This document shows, one piece after another, positions 17,308-26,888 of a stretch of DNA of 64,000 nucleotides. The notes beneath the pieces are model-generated. The model did not search any database and was not told where the DNA came from. It was given only the letters and a program-made list of their open reading frames with translations. A program made the translations under genes and the position numbers. The stretch's first letter is position 1; every line of letters begins with the position of its first letter. The DNA is taken from positions 248,001 through 312,000 of the forward strand of contig NZ_LMVK01000012.1 of the NCBI RefSeq assembly GCF_001541315.1, in the 5' to 3' direction. This DNA is from Agrobacterium tumefaciens str. B6. GTDB lineage: Bacteria > Pseudomonadota > Alphaproteobacteria > Rhizobiales > Rhizobiaceae.

Positions 17308-17580
17308 TTAAGCTTTGCCTTTCTTGCGTTTCGTCCTTCACCCGGCAACGGCGCTAAGCCTCAACGACTGCTCTTGGGTAGGCGGTAAAGCCTTAAAGCA
17401 AGAAAAGCGTTGTTCGAGACGGTCGAGAGCGGAGACACGGGAGGCCGGAAAAACCTTATGGTTCCTGCTGTTCCGTTACCGGAACCAGCCCTCCGTTCAG
17501 CCACCAGCCAATTGGACCGGGTGTTATGAACAGCGCGCTTATACGGATTTTTCCGCAGAAAACAACCCCGCACCGCAAAA

Positions 17581-18093
17581 TCAAGCTATTCCTCTGGCTT
17601 TCTTCCATTTTCGCAGCCGTCCGCGGGCGTTAACGTAGGGCGAGGACGTGTTGAACTGGATCATACGGCCAAGCGACCATTTGCCGTACCAGCCGGGGGC
17701 GTAAAGCTGATGCGGATCATATGCGTTGATGGCGTCGATGATCCGTCTTTTCACACTGTCCAGTCGCTCCTGCCGTTCGGCGAAAGACAGGGAGACGTAG
17801 TCGCCGTAGAATTTCTGCGCCAAGGCTCCCAGCGCATTCCACTTATAGCCTGTTTCGGGAAAATCCGGTTCACGACCTTCGGCGCGAAGCGATATCCACT
17901 TCAGCACCAGCTCTCCCCAGCCAATCAGATAGGCGACGAGGTCGTTGACGCTCATCAGCGTACCGGCTGCATGGCCGTCCATGTCTCTCGTCCCGGCAAG
18001 GTCCACCGGGACTGTTTCCAATTCGCGCATCAGCTTTTCAAAACTGCTTTCGATTGCAGTTCGCAGTTCCGTTGCGCTTTCGGGGACGGCCAT
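17581..18093 (-). CDS. ClbS/DfsB family four-helix bundle protein
   Basis: A 170-residue protein of the DUF1706 (ClbS/DfsB) family. The telling segments are the MSVNDLVAYLIGWGELVLKW helix near residue 47 and the C-terminal YGKWSLGRMIQFN, SSPY, RGRLRKWKK stretch. ClbS itself is a cyclopropane hydrolase protecting E. coli from colibactin, but most family members, including this one, have no shown substrate. The fold is DinB-like. It follows the aldo/keto reductase boundary region and reads toward rpsF. Confidence 0.8.
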   Translation of the reverse strand: MAVPESATELRTAIESSFEKLMRELETVPVDLAGTRDMDGHAAGTLMSVNDLVAYLIGWGELVLKWISLRAEGREPDFPETGYKWNALGALAQKFYGDYVSLSFAERQERLDSVKRRIIDAINAYDPHQLYAPGWYGKWSLGRMIQFNTSSPYVNARGRLRKWKKARGIA

Positions 18094-18107
18094 GGCAACC
18101 AGCTACC

Positions 18108-19151
18108 TTAGATCGCCATCGGATATTGCCGATGGATCGCGGCAATACCCGTCAGCACCTCTTCCGACAGCGTCACATCCGCCGCCGCGATATCCACCTT
18201 CAACTGCTCCATCGTCGTTGCGCCGATGATGGCCGAGGCCATGAAGGGGCGTGTCAGGCAGAAGGCGATGGCGAGTTGGGCCGGATCGATCCCATGCTCG
18301 GCGGCAAGCTTTAGATAGGCCTTGACCGGCGCTTCCTGCAGCGGCTGCAACCGGCCGCCGAGATCCTTGTTGATGGAGGCGCGTGATCCCGCCGGGCGCG
18401 CGCCGTTCTGGTATTTGCCGGTCAGCAGACCCGCCGCAAGCGGCGAATAGGCGAGCAGGCCGACATCTTCGTGATGGGCGACTTCCGCCATGTCGAGATC
18501 GAAGCTGCGGTACAGCAGGTTATATTCGTTCTGAATGGTGGCGACGCGCGGCAGGCCGTTCGCTTCCGCGATATCGATATATTTCTGCGTGCCCCAGGCG
18601 CTTTCGTTGGAGAGGCCAATGGCGCGGATCTTGCCGGCCTTCACCAGTTCTCCGAGCGTCTCCAGCTTTTCGGTGATTTCGGCAAGCGTACGCTTCTTGT
18701 CCTGAGCGGAGGCGTCGAAGCCCCAGGCGCCACGGAAATGGTAGGTGCCGCGATTCGGCCAGTGAACCTGGTAGAGGTCGATGTAGTCGGTCTTCAGCCG
18801 CTTGAGGCTGGTATCCACCGCCTCGCGGATGGCGGCGGCGTCGATATCGCGGCCGCCGCGAATATAATCGCGCCCGGAGCCGGCGACCTTGGTGGCGAGC
18901 ACGACCTGATTGCGCCTGCCGGTCTTTTCGAACCAGCTGCCGATATATTCCTCGGTCCGGCCCTGCGTTTCGGCGGAAACGGGGGTGGTGGGATAAAGCT
19001 CGGCCGTATCGAAGAAATTGACGCCGTTTTCGATGGCATAGTCCATCTGCTGATGGGCTTCCGCTTCTGTGTTCTGCGTGCCCCACGTCATGGTGCCGAG
19101 GCAGATTTCGGACACGGAGATGCCCGTGCGTCCCAGTAGATTCTGTTTCAT
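18108..19151 (-). CDS. Aldo/keto reductase (Tas-like)
   Basis: A 347-residue NADPH-dependent TIM-barrel oxidoreductase. The tetrad is visible: Asp48, Tyr53, Lys88 and His130 (FFDTAELY, LATKV, LYQVHWPNR). Length, the GTMTWGTQN start and the PVSAETQGRTEEYIGSW insert resemble E. coli Tas. The substrate is unknown. I placed the start at the ATG at 19151; the frame stays open far upstream but only antisense to fabD. The ClbS/DfsB-like gene begins 14 bases after its stop. Confidence 0.9.
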   Translation of the reverse strand: MKQNLLGRTGISVSEICLGTMTWGTQNTEAEAHQQMDYAIENGVNFFDTAELYPTTPVSAETQGRTEEYIGSWFEKTGRRNQVVLATKVAGSGRDYIRGGRDIDAAAIREAVDTSLKRLKTDYIDLYQVHWPNRGTYHFRGAWGFDASAQDKKRTLAEITEKLETLGELVKAGKIRAIGLSNESAWGTQKYIDIAEANGLPRVATIQNEYNLLYRSFDLDMAEVAHHEDVGLLAYSPLAAGLLTGKYQNGARPAGSRASINKDLGGRLQPLQEAPVKAYLKLAAEHGIDPAQLAIAFCLTRPFMASAIIGATTMEQLKVDIAAADVTLSEEVLTGIAAIHRQYPMAI

Positions 19152-19373
19152 GGAGAGGTCCCGGTGCTTTGGCGAGTTTTGGAAGGTGGGGTGAAAGTAA
19201 TGGGGATTTGCCGCAGTGCAAGAAAAAATATGATGAAAAGAAAGGGGAAAACAGGTCGGCAAAACCCCTGACAAAGGCCTGCCATAGGGCTTCAAGCCTT
19301 GACTTCGCTGGCGGGAATGTGAATGGAAGTCCGAAAGAATAAAGGCAAGGCCAGACAAGAAGGACGACATCCC

Positions 19374-20318
19374 ATGGGTATTGCATTCACATTTCCCGGT
19401 CAGGGAAGCCAGGCCGTCGGCATGGGCAAGGAGCTGGCGGATACCTATCCGGAAGCGCGCGCCGTGTTTCAGGAGGTCGACGAGGCGCTCGACCAGAAGC
19501 TTTCCGATATCATGTGGAACGGCCCGGAAGAGACGCTGACGCTGACGGCCAATGCCCAGCCGGCGCTGATGGCCGTGTCCATGGCGGTCATGCGGGTTCT
19601 CGAAGCGCGCGGCTTCAAGCTGTCCGATACGGTTTCTTATGTAGCCGGCCATTCGCTCGGCGAATATTCGGCGCTCTGTGCCGCCGGCACCTTCTCGGTT
19701 GCCGATACCGCCCGTCTTCTGCGTATCCGCGGCAATGCCATGCAGGCCGCCGTGCCGGTCGGCGAGGGCGCGATGGCTGCGATCATCGGGCTGGAGCATG
19801 ATGCGGTGTCCGCAATCTGCGAGGAAGCCGGCATCCTCGGTGTCTGCCAAATCGCTAATGACAATGGCGGTGGCCAGCTGGTCATTTCCGGCGGCAAGGC
19901 TGCCGTTGAAAAGGCGGCGGCGATCGCTTCCGAAAAGGGCGCCAAGCGCGCCATCATGCTGCCGGTCTCGGCACCCTTCCACTCCGCACTGATGGCGCCG
20001 GCGGCGGAAGCCATGCGCGAGGCGCTGGCCAAGGTCGAAAAACACAACCCGGTCGTGCCCGTTGTCGCCAATGTGCGCGCCACACCCGTTTCCGATGCCA
20101 ATGAGATCGCCGCTTTGCTGGTCGAGCAGGTAACGGGCCAGGTGCGCTGGCGCGAGACGGTGGAATGGTTCGCCACCAACAATGTCACGCAGCTGTATGA
20201 GATCGGTTCCGGCAAGGTGCTGACGGGCCTTGCCCGCCGCATCGACAAGACGGTGAACGGCGTTGCCGTCAACGGCGCTGCCGATATCGACCAGCTTCTC
20301 GCCACTCTTATCGGCTGA
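19374..20318 (+). CDS. fabD: Malonyl CoA-acyl carrier protein transacylase
   Basis: Moves malonyl groups from CoA to ACP for fatty-acid chain extension. The 314-residue protein has FPGQGSQ at 8-14, the nucleophile Ser94 in GHSLGEYSA, and the catalytic His in SAPFHSALM near residue 201. The ATG at 19374 has AAGGA 6 bases before it; an in-frame start at 19323 lacks one. It opens the plus-strand fatty-acid cluster fabD-fabG-acpP-fabF. Confidence 0.97.
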   Translation: MGIAFTFPGQGSQAVGMGKELADTYPEARAVFQEVDEALDQKLSDIMWNGPEETLTLTANAQPALMAVSMAVMRVLEARGFKLSDTVSYVAGHSLGEYSALCAAGTFSVADTARLLRIRGNAMQAAVPVGEGAMAAIIGLEHDAVSAICEEAGILGVCQIANDNGGGQLVISGGKAAVEKAAAIASEKGAKRAIMLPVSAPFHSALMAPAAEAMREALAKVEKHNPVVPVVANVRATPVSDANEIAALLVEQVTGQVRWRETVEWFATNNVTQLYEIGSGKVLTGLARRIDKTVNGVAVNGAADIDQLLATLIG

Positions 20319-20416
20319 GACGGGCTTCGCCCCGTAACGGCCTTTTGTTTTACGATAATTCCCGATGCAATTCCGTTAAAAGGCTTTGCGGAGTTGCTCT
20401 AAAGAAGGAACGGAAC

Positions 20417-21154
20417 ATGTTAGATCTGACAGGCCGCAAGGCTCTCGTAACCGGCGCGACCGGCGGCATCGGCGAAGAAATCGCCCGCCTTCTCCACAGC
20501 CAGGGCGCAACCGTCGGCCTGCACGGCACCCGCGTTGAAAAGCTTGAAGCGCTGGCCGCGGAACTTGGCGACCGCGTCAAGATTTTCCCGGCCAACCTTG
20601 CCGACCGCGCCGAGGTAAAGGCGCTCGGCGAAAAGGCCGAAGCCGAACTGGAGGGCGTGGATATCCTCGTCAACAATGCCGGCATCACCAAGGACGGCCT
20701 CTTCGTGCGCATGAGCGACGAGGACTGGGATAACGTAATCGAAGTGAACCTGACGGCGATGTTCCGCCTGACGCGCGAGCTGACACATCCGATGATGCGC
20801 CGCCGTTTCGGCCGCATCATCAACATCACCTCCATCGTCGGTGTCACCGGCAATCCTGGCCAGGCCAACTACTGCGCCTCCAAGGCCGGCATGATCGGTT
20901 TTTCGAAGTCGCTGGCGCAGGAAATCGCCACCCGCAACGTCACCGTCAACTGCGTGGCGCCCGGTTTCATCGAAAGCGCGATGACCGGCAAGCTGAACGA
21001 CAAGCAGAAAGACGCCATTATGGGCGCCATTCCGATGAAGCGCATGGGAACCGGTGCGGAAGTCGCATCGGCCGTTCTTTACCTGGCTTCCAATGAGGCA
21101 GGTTACATGACCGGCCAGACCCTGCACGTCAATGGCGGCATGGCGATGATCTGA
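20417..21154 (+). CDS. fabG: 3-oxoacyl-ACP reductase
   Basis: NADPH-dependent reduction of beta-ketoacyl-ACP in fatty-acid elongation. The 245-residue SDR has TGATGGIG at 12-19, NNAG at 86-89, and the triad Ser139, Tyr152, Lys156 (NYCASKAG), plus the TGQTLHVNGGMAM C-terminus typical of FabG. The ATG at 20417 has AAGGAACGG just upstream. It follows fabD after 98 bp. Confidence 0.97.
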   Translation: MLDLTGRKALVTGATGGIGEEIARLLHSQGATVGLHGTRVEKLEALAAELGDRVKIFPANLADRAEVKALGEKAEAELEGVDILVNNAGITKDGLFVRMSDEDWDNVIEVNLTAMFRLTRELTHPMMRRRFGRIINITSIVGVTGNPGQANYCASKAGMIGFSKSLAQEIATRNVTVNCVAPGFIESAMTGKLNDKQKDAIMGAIPMKRMGTGAEVASAVLYLASNEAGYMTGQTLHVNGGMAMI

Positions 21155-21504
21155 CGGCGCCTGAGGCCGTCATGAAAAGGATTGCGGCGCTGTTTAAGCA
21201 CCTTCTTGGGTAGCTGGCGCCGCAAGGCCCCGCCGACTGGTTTTCGGCGAAATAGCCTGTCATACGCTGTGCTTAGCGCGTTTTCAGGCTTTTCGACCGA
21301 TTGAAACCATGTTAAGCGGGCCAAGACTGTGAACAGTCGTCCCGGAGAGACAGGAAGCCGTTGCGATTTTGCGTGACGATGTCTAGCTTGGACCGGGTTG
21401 AACGGGTTTGCCAGCAGTGCCGGATTTGAACGGCGCATGAGGGCTTCTAACAGGGCAGGGTGCCGTAAGGCATTCCCTTCAAAATAAAGGTCGAGGAAAC
21501 CGAC
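21155..21504. other. Intergenic region before acpP, no gene seen
   Basis: A 350-bp stretch between fabG and acpP. ACP is among the most abundant proteins, so a strong promoter with a long leader is expected here. A GCGGCGC / GCGCCGC pair at about 21183-21224 may form a stem after fabG. The end (AAAATAAAGGTCGAGGAAACC) carries an AGG-type ribosome site for acpP. No coding frame convinces me. Confidence 0.5.
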
Positions 21505-21741
21505 ATGAGCGATATCGCAGAACGCGTAAAGAAAATTGTAATTGATCATCTTGGCGTTGACGCCGACAAGGTTGTTGAAGGCGCTAGCTTCATTGACGAT
21601 CTGGGCGCTGATTCGCTCGATACCGTTGAACTGGTCATGGCTTTCGAAGAAGAATTCGGCGTCGAAATTCCCGACGACGCAGCTGACTCGATCCTGACTG
21701 TCGGCGACGCCGTAAAGTTCATCGAGAAGGCCCAGGCCTGA
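21505..21741 (+). CDS. acpP: Acyl carrier protein
   Basis: A 78-residue acidic four-helix protein that carries growing acyl chains. Ser37 in [10 protein letters not shown] receives the 4'-phosphopantetheine arm. Sequence and size match bacterial AcpP closely. It sits in the fab cluster between fabG and fabF. Confidence 0.98.
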   Translation: MSDIAERVKKIVIDHLGVDADKVVEGASFIDDLGADSLDTVELVMAFEEEFGVEIPDDAADSILTVGDAVKFIEKAQA

Positions 21742-21987
21742 TCGACCTTCATGGGGGAGGTGCAATATCCTCCCGTCCTTGGCCCGGCTCGTCCGGGCCA
21801 ATGTTTTATAGGCAGACGGTACATGCCCCAGGCGGCGCGTGTTCCGGGTGATGCATGAGGTCACGGGCCGGAAACGGCGCCCGCAGCCATTATGCTGACA
21901 TTTGAAATACTGCAACATCGAATGAACATCCCTGATGTCCGGCGTTGCATGAAGACCGATGATTTGGATAAGGGCGGAGCGTTGGCG

Positions 21988-23250
21988 ATGAGGCGTGTCG
22001 TTATCACCGGTACCGGCATGGTATCTCCTCTTGGATGTGGGACGGAAGTGACCTGGGAACGGCTTTTGGCTGGCCATAACGGCGCCCGTCTCGTGACTGA
22101 ATTCGAAGTCGAAGACCTTCCGGCAAAGATCGCCTGCCGTATTCCCGTAGGCGATGGTTCCAACGGCACCTTCAATGCCGATGACTGGATGGAACCCAAG
22201 GAACAGCGCAAGATCGATCCTTTCATCCTGTACGGCATGGCTGCCGCCGACATGGCGCTTGCCGACGCGGACTGGCACCCGGAAACGGACGAGGACCAGA
22301 TCGCCACCGGCGTTATGATCGGCTCCGGCATCGGCGGCTTGGAAGGTATTGTCGAGGCGGGCTATACCCTGCGCGACAAGGGCCCGCGGCGCATTTCTCC
22401 CTTCTTCATTCCCGGCCGTCTGATCAATCTCGTATCCGGCCAGGTTTCCATCCGCCACAAGCTGCGCGGACCGAACCATGCGGTGGTGACGGCCTGCTCG
22501 ACCGGTGCGCACGCCATTGGCGATGCCGCCCGTCTGATCGCACTCGGCGATGCCGACGTCATGGTCGCCGGTGGCGCTGAATCGCCGGTCTGCCGCATCG
22601 CGCTTGCCGGCTTCGCCGCCTGCAAGGCGCTTTCAACCCAGCATAATGACGATCCGCAGAAGGCCTCGCGCCCCTATGACCGTGACCGCGACGGTTTCGT
22701 CATGGGTGAAGGTGCAGGCATCGTCGTTCTGGAAGAGCTGGAACACGCCAAGGCGCGCGGTGCGAAGATTTACGCCGAAGTCGTTGGTTACGGCCTTTCC
22801 GGTGATGCCTATCACATCACCGCTCCGTCCGAGGATGGTGAAGGCGCCTATCGCTGCATGTCGATGGCGCTGAAGCGCGCCGGCCTGACGCCTGATGATA
22901 TCGATTACATCAACGCCCATGGTACTTCCACCATGGCGGATACGATCGAGCTCGGCGCGGTCGAACGGCTCGTCGGCGAATCGGCCGCGAAGATTTCGAT
23001 GTCTTCCACCAAGTCGGCCACCGGCCATCTTCTTGGTGCGGCGGGCGCTATCGAGGCAATCTTCGCCACGCTTGCGATCCGCGACAACATCGTTCCGCCG
23101 ACGCTGAACCTCGACAATCCCGATGTCGAGACGAAGATCGACCTGGTGCCGCACAAGGCGCGCAAGCGGCAGGTCAACGTGGCGCTTTCGAATTCCTTCG
23201 GTTTCGGCGGTACCAACGCCTCCCTCGTGCTGCGTCGTTACGAAGCATAA
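21988..23250 (+). CDS. fabF: 3-oxoacyl-ACP synthase II
   Basis: Condensing enzyme that extends acyl-ACP with malonyl-ACP. The 420-residue thiolase-fold protein has the Cys-His-His triad: Cys170 (VTACSTGA), His311 (NAHGTST) and His347 (KSATGHLLGAAG), with a C-terminal SFGFGGTNASLV. The start at 21988 (MRRVVITGTG) matches the family and has GGCGGAG upstream; an upstream in-frame start at 21892 would add 32 unrelated residues. It lies 246 bp after acpP. Confidence 0.97.
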   Translation: MRRVVITGTGMVSPLGCGTEVTWERLLAGHNGARLVTEFEVEDLPAKIACRIPVGDGSNGTFNADDWMEPKEQRKIDPFILYGMAAADMALADADWHPETDEDQIATGVMIGSGIGGLEGIVEAGYTLRDKGPRRISPFFIPGRLINLVSGQVSIRHKLRGPNHAVVTACSTGAHAIGDAARLIALGDADVMVAGGAESPVCRIALAGFAACKALSTQHNDDPQKASRPYDRDRDGFVMGEGAGIVVLEELEHAKARGAKIYAEVVGYGLSGDAYHITAPSEDGEGAYRCMSMALKRAGLTPDDIDYINAHGTSTMADTIELGAVERLVGESAAKISMSSTKSATGHLLGAAGAIEAIFATLAIRDNIVPPTLNLDNPDVETKIDLVPHKARKRQVNVALSNSFGFGGTNASLVLRRYEA

Positions 23251-23382
23251 TCCCCGGCGGCGGCTCTGCCGCCGCGCTGGCGCCCTCCCACCGGGTGCTG
23301 ACGAAGGCCGTTCTTTCCTTTGAAGAACGCATTGAGGCTTGCGAAAGTCATTCCGGTTTTCGCGCCGATATTGTAGTCGTTT
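23251..23382. other. Intergenic region after fabF
   Basis: A GGCGGCGG ... CCGCCG inverted repeat just after the fabF stop (23255-23277) could be a terminator stem but has no T run. The rest of the fabF-mltG interval, which totals 329 bp, is covered by the short possible gene described next and by the mltG ribosome site. Confidence 0.4.
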
Positions 23383-23553
23383 ATGAAGCGTTTGCCGGTT
23401 CGGGGTGATTTCCGGCCGCAGGCTGCTTCCTCCATCGGCTTTGTCCGAAACGATGTTCGTGAAGCGGAAAGATATGCTTCACGATATCTCCATGTGGTGC
23501 AGGAAGGCATTCCGAACCTGTTTTTGCCGCATTACCTGCGCAAAAAGCGCTGA
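23383..23553 (+). CDS. Possible small protein of 56 residues, unknown function
   Basis: An ATG at 23383 opens a 57-codon frame ending in TGA at 23553, 27 bases before the mltG start. The translation (MKRLPVRGDFRPQ at the start, RYLHVVQEGIPNLFLPHYLRKKR near the end, shortened here) has a balanced composition and a basic end. It uses codons like the neighbouring genes. Against it, I see no ribosome site before the ATG, and I know no homologue. It could be a real small gene or a remnant of a longer one. Confidence 0.3.
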   Translation: MKRLPVRGDFRPQAASSIGFVRNDVREAERYASRYLHVVQEGIPNLFLPHYLRKKR

Positions 23554-23579
23554 CAACGCCGAACTGAAAAGGACCGACG

Positions 23580-24800
23580 GTGAGCGACACGAGCCAGAAC
23601 AGCCAGGGACCATACGGACAGAACGGCGCGGGCGAAGGTAATCGCGGCCCGATCATTCCGAAATCCCCGACGGAAGCCTTGCGGCCGGAAAAAGTACCGG
23701 CGCCGCCCAAGCGCTCCCGTAAGGCCCATGGCCAGCTTGTAATCTTTCTGAATTTTCTGATGACGCTTGCAGTCGCGGTCTGTGTGCTGGCCATTGCCGC
23801 TTTCTATTACATGATCAATGCGTTCCAGGAGCCCGGTCCGCTTCAGACGAACACCCATTTCACGGTGCGCAATGGTGCCGGCATCATCGAGATCGCCAAT
23901 AATCTCGAGCGCAACGACGTCGTCTCCAACGCCCGCGTCTTCCGTCTGATGACCGGCAGCTACCTGCAAAAGGACCAGACGCTGAAGGCTGGCGAATACG
24001 AGATCAAGGCCGGCGCGTCGATGAAGGACATCATGATGTTGCTGGAGTCCGGCAAGTCGATCCTTTATTCCGTGTCGCTGCCGGAAGGCCTGACCGTGAA
24101 GCAGATGTTCGCGCGCCTTGGAGCAGACGAAGTGCTGGACGGCGAATTGCCCTCGGCCCTGCCGCCGGAAGGCAGCTTGCGCCCCGATACCTATCGCTTT
24201 ACCCGCGGCACCAAGCGCGAAGAAATCATCAACCAGATGAGTGCGGCGCAGGACAAGCTGATCGACATGATCTGGGAGCGGCGCGATCCTGACCTGCCGA
24301 TCAAGACCATCGAGGAATTTGTGACGCTTGCCTCGATCGTCGAGAAGGAAACCGGCAAGGATGACGAGCGCGCCCATGTTGCTTCCGTTTTCTACAACCG
24401 TCTGAAGAAGGGCATGCGCCTGCAATCCGACCCGACGATCATCTACGGTCTGTTCGGTGGCGATGGCAAACCGTCCGATCGCCCGATTTACCAGTCTGAC
24501 CTGCAGAAGCAGACGCCGTTCAACACCTATGTCATCAAGGGCCTGCCGCCGTCTCCTATCGCCAATCCGGGCCGGGCGGCGCTTGAGGCCGTTGCCAATC
24601 CCTGGCGCACGGATGACCTTTATTTCGTTGCCGATGGCACCGGCGGCCACGTCTTTGCCAAGACGCTGGAAGAGCACAACGCCAATGTGCGCCGCTGGCG
24701 CAAGATCGAGGCTGAGAAGGCTGCTTCCGGCGCCAATCCCGATGTTGTCGTGGATGGTCAGCCGGGTGGGGCCGAGGCGGAAAAACCCGCCAACAACTGA
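23580..24800 (+). CDS. mltG: Endolytic murein transglycosylase
   Basis: MltG cleaves nascent peptidoglycan strands in the periplasm and sets their length. The 406-residue protein has a cytoplasmic Pro/Lys-rich tail, one membrane helix at about 52-77, a LysM-like region (FTVRNGAGIIEIANNL, near 95) and the YceG-like catalytic domain with Glu255 in ASIVEKETG. Translation starts at a GTG at 23580 with AAAAGGA 7 bases before. A Gly-, Glu- and Ala-rich tail ends it. The fab cluster is upstream and yicC and gmk are downstream. Confidence 0.95.
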   Translation: MSDTSQNSQGPYGQNGAGEGNRGPIIPKSPTEALRPEKVPAPPKRSRKAHGQLVIFLNFLMTLAVAVCVLAIAAFYYMINAFQEPGPLQTNTHFTVRNGAGIIEIANNLERNDVVSNARVFRLMTGSYLQKDQTLKAGEYEIKAGASMKDIMMLLESGKSILYSVSLPEGLTVKQMFARLGADEVLDGELPSALPPEGSLRPDTYRFTRGTKREEIINQMSAAQDKLIDMIWERRDPDLPIKTIEEFVTLASIVEKETGKDDERAHVASVFYNRLKKGMRLQSDPTIIYGLFGGDGKPSDRPIYQSDLQKQTPFNTYVIKGLPPSPIANPGRAALEAVANPWRTDDLYFVADGTGGHVFAKTLEEHNANVRRWRKIEAEKAASGANPDVVVDGQPGGAEAEKPANN

Positions 24801-24809
24801 TAATCTCGA

Positions 24810-24841
24810 CCGGGCCCTGTGATCCACAGGGCCCGGTTTTG
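24810..24841 (+). terminator. Rho-independent terminator after mltG
   Basis: CCGGGCCCTGTG / CACAGGGCCCGG form a perfect 12-bp stem around ATC, followed by TTTTGT. It starts 10 bases after the mltG stop and separates mltG from yicC. Confidence 0.9.
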
Positions 24842-24867
24842 TACGGCATGACGGGGGGCTTCCAGAT

Positions 24868-25755
24868 ATGACATTGCAATCGATGACCGGCTTTGCGCGC
24901 AGCGAAGGAACCTCCGGCCGTTACCGCTGGGCGTGGGAATTGCGGTCCGTGAACGGCAAGGGGCTCGATGTACGCCTGCGTCTGCCGACCGGTCTTGAAG
25001 CGCTGGAAACCGCCTTGCGGGAAATCGCGGGCGAGCATCTTTCCCGCGGCAATATTCAGGCTGGGCTTACGCTCGCCATTGCGGAAAACCGGCTTGAGGC
25101 CGTGATCAACCGCGATGCGCTCGCTGCGGTTCTGGCACTTAAGAAGGAGCTTGGTGATGTCGTTGAAGACAAGCCGCTGAGCTTCGATACGTTGCTTACA
25201 CTGCGGGGTCTCGTCGATTTTCGCGAGGCGGAAGACGATGCTGAAGCGCAGGCCACACGTAATAGCGATGTGCTGGCCGGTTTTGCGGTTGCCGTCGAGA
25301 AGCTGAAGGACATGCGCGAGCGGGAAGGGGCGTCGCTGTTCGCCATCCTGTCCGGCCATATCAACCGCATAGAGCAGCTTGTGGACATCATCGAGAATGA
25401 TCCGTCCCGTCAGCCGGAACAGATCGCGGCAAGACTTGCCCAGCAGATCTCGCTCATCGGCGATGGCCTGCACGGGCTCGACCGCGACCGCCTGCATGCC
25501 GAGGCGGCGCTGATTGCCACCAAGGCGGATTTGCGCGAAGAGATCGACCGGTTGCACGCCCATGTTCAGGCTTCCCGGGAACTGCTGACCAATGGCGGGC
25601 CGGTAGGGCGCAAGCTCGATTTTCTTGCACAGGAATTTAACCGCGAGTCGAATACAATCTGTTCCAAATCGAATGCGAGTGCGGTAACCGCAGCAGGCAT
25701 AGAGCTGAAAGTGGTGATCGACCAGTTTCGCGAACAGGTCCAAAATCTGGAGTAG
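24868..25755 (+). CDS. yicC: YicC family endoribonuclease-like protein
   Basis: A 295-residue YicC protein. The family N-terminus ([32 protein letters not shown]) and C-terminus ([22 protein letters not shown]) are both present. YicC proteins are cytoplasmic oligomers; the E. coli member is reported to act on small RNA as an endoribonuclease. It lies directly before gmk, 5 bases away, as in many alphaproteobacteria, so both share an operon. Confidence 0.93.
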   Translation: MTLQSMTGFARSEGTSGRYRWAWELRSVNGKGLDVRLRLPTGLEALETALREIAGEHLSRGNIQAGLTLAIAENRLEAVINRDALAAVLALKKELGDVVEDKPLSFDTLLTLRGLVDFREAEDDAEAQATRNSDVLAGFAVAVEKLKDMREREGASLFAILSGHINRIEQLVDIIENDPSRQPEQIAARLAQQISLIGDGLHGLDRDRLHAEAALIATKADLREEIDRLHAHVQASRELLTNGGPVGRKLDFLAQEFNRESNTICSKSNASAVTAAGIELKVVIDQFREQVQNLE

Positions 25756-25760
25756 ACCCC

Positions 25761-26423
25761 ATGGTCCCGGTGAAAAATTCTCCCGTCACGATTGCCCGCC
25801 GAGGGCTGATGCTGGTGATTTCTTCGCCATCAGGCGCGGGCAAATCCACGATTGCCCGCAACCTGCTCGACAAGGACAAGAATATCGGCCTGTCCGTCAG
25901 CGTTACGACGCGCCCGCGCCGCCAGAGCGAGATTGACGGTATCCACTACCATTTCATTTCCAAGCGCGATTTCGAGCGTCTGCGGGACAGCGATGCGCTG
26001 CTGGAATGGGCGGAAGTTCACGGCAATTTCTACGGCACGCCGCGCGGGCCGGTGGAAGATGCCATGGCCGCCGGTCGCGATATGCTGTTCGATATCGACT
26101 GGCAGGGCGCCGAGCAGCTGCAGGACAAGATGAAAGCCGACGTCGTTTCGATCTTCATCCTGCCGCCGACCATGACCGAACTTCAATCGCGCCTGCATCG
26201 CCGCGCCGAAGACACCGAAGAGGTCATCAAGACCCGGCTCCTCAATTCCCGTGCCGAAATCGAGCACTGGCGCGATTATGACTATGTCATCCTCAATGAC
26301 GACCTGCAGGCCGCCTTCGAGGCTGTCGAAGCAATCGTGAAGGCCGAACGCGTCCGCCGTGACCGCCGCCACGGCATGTTCGATTTCGTGCGGGCGCTGC
26401 TTGAGGAAGAGCCGAAGCTTTAA
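25761..26423 (+). CDS. gmk: Guanylate kinase
   Basis: Phosphorylates GMP to GDP with ATP. The 220-residue protein has the P-loop [10 protein letters not shown] at 21-30, the GMP-binding [19 protein letters not shown] segment at about 47-65, and GNFYGTP. An N-terminal extension of about 15 residues precedes the fold. It is the last gene of the yicC-gmk pair; a GATGGG / CCCATC hairpin follows at about 26454-26471. Confidence 0.97.
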   Translation: MVPVKNSPVTIARRGLMLVISSPSGAGKSTIARNLLDKDKNIGLSVSVTTRPRRQSEIDGIHYHFISKRDFERLRDSDALLEWAEVHGNFYGTPRGPVEDAMAAGRDMLFDIDWQGAEQLQDKMKADVVSIFILPPTMTELQSRLHRRAEDTEEVIKTRLLNSRAEIEHWRDYDYVILNDDLQAAFEAVEAIVKAERVRRDRRHGMFDFVRALLEEEPKL

Positions 26424-26509
26424 GCGCTTCCGGTAAGCTAACTCATCCGCCGGGATGGGAAGAACCCATCGCCCGGGCAGTATGGGATAATTTGTTAGGC
26501 CTGTTCCAG

Positions 26510-26881
26510 TTAGCTGCGCCCAAAAGCAAGATCGAAGCCCGTCAGGTTTCTGATTGCAGCACCGATCACACCAAAAACCGCGTTCAGAACTGTCTGGACG
26601 GTCTCGTAAACGAGGAACTCAGAATAAAGCAGCACGCTGCTGAGGGCCAGTTCCTGTGTGTGCATGGCCATATCCGCGTGCTCTCTGGAAATCGTACCGT
26701 TCTTGAGGCCTGCCTGCGTTAGCCATGCCTTTTGCGCAATCGACTTAATATGAACGGCAATTTCATTTTTGACTTCATTGAAGTGCGAAATGAGAACCGC
26801 TGAAACCTGCTGCAGAATGCCCTTATAGAGTTCCGACGCATCTTTCGGTTCAAATTTATCCAGATCTAGTGCCTTTGCCAT
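26510..26881 (-). CDS. Hypothetical helical protein of an AT-rich islet
   Basis: A 123-residue protein I do not recognise. It looks mostly alpha-helical: a hydrophilic amphipathic part at 15-65, then a more hydrophobic C-terminal part (about 78-115, ALSSVLLYSEFLVYET and NAVFGVIGAAIRNL) that could pack against or enter a membrane. There is no signal peptide. It follows the lipoprotein gene by 7 bases on the same strand, so the two form a pair. The DNA is visibly more AT-rich than gmk and rsmA around it, which suggests a later insertion. Confidence 0.6.
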   Translation of the reverse strand: MAKALDLDKFEPKDASELYKGILQQVSAVLISHFNEVKNEIAVHIKSIAQKAWLTQAGLKNGTISREHADMAMHTQELALSSVLLYSEFLVYETVQTVLNAVFGVIGAAIRNLTGFDLAFGRS

Positions 26882-26888
26882 GTGAACC

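Noticed and set aside
18108..20045. Long version of the aldo/keto reductase starting inside fabD
   Set aside because: The first 298 codons run antisense to fabD; the family N-terminus begins at 19151.
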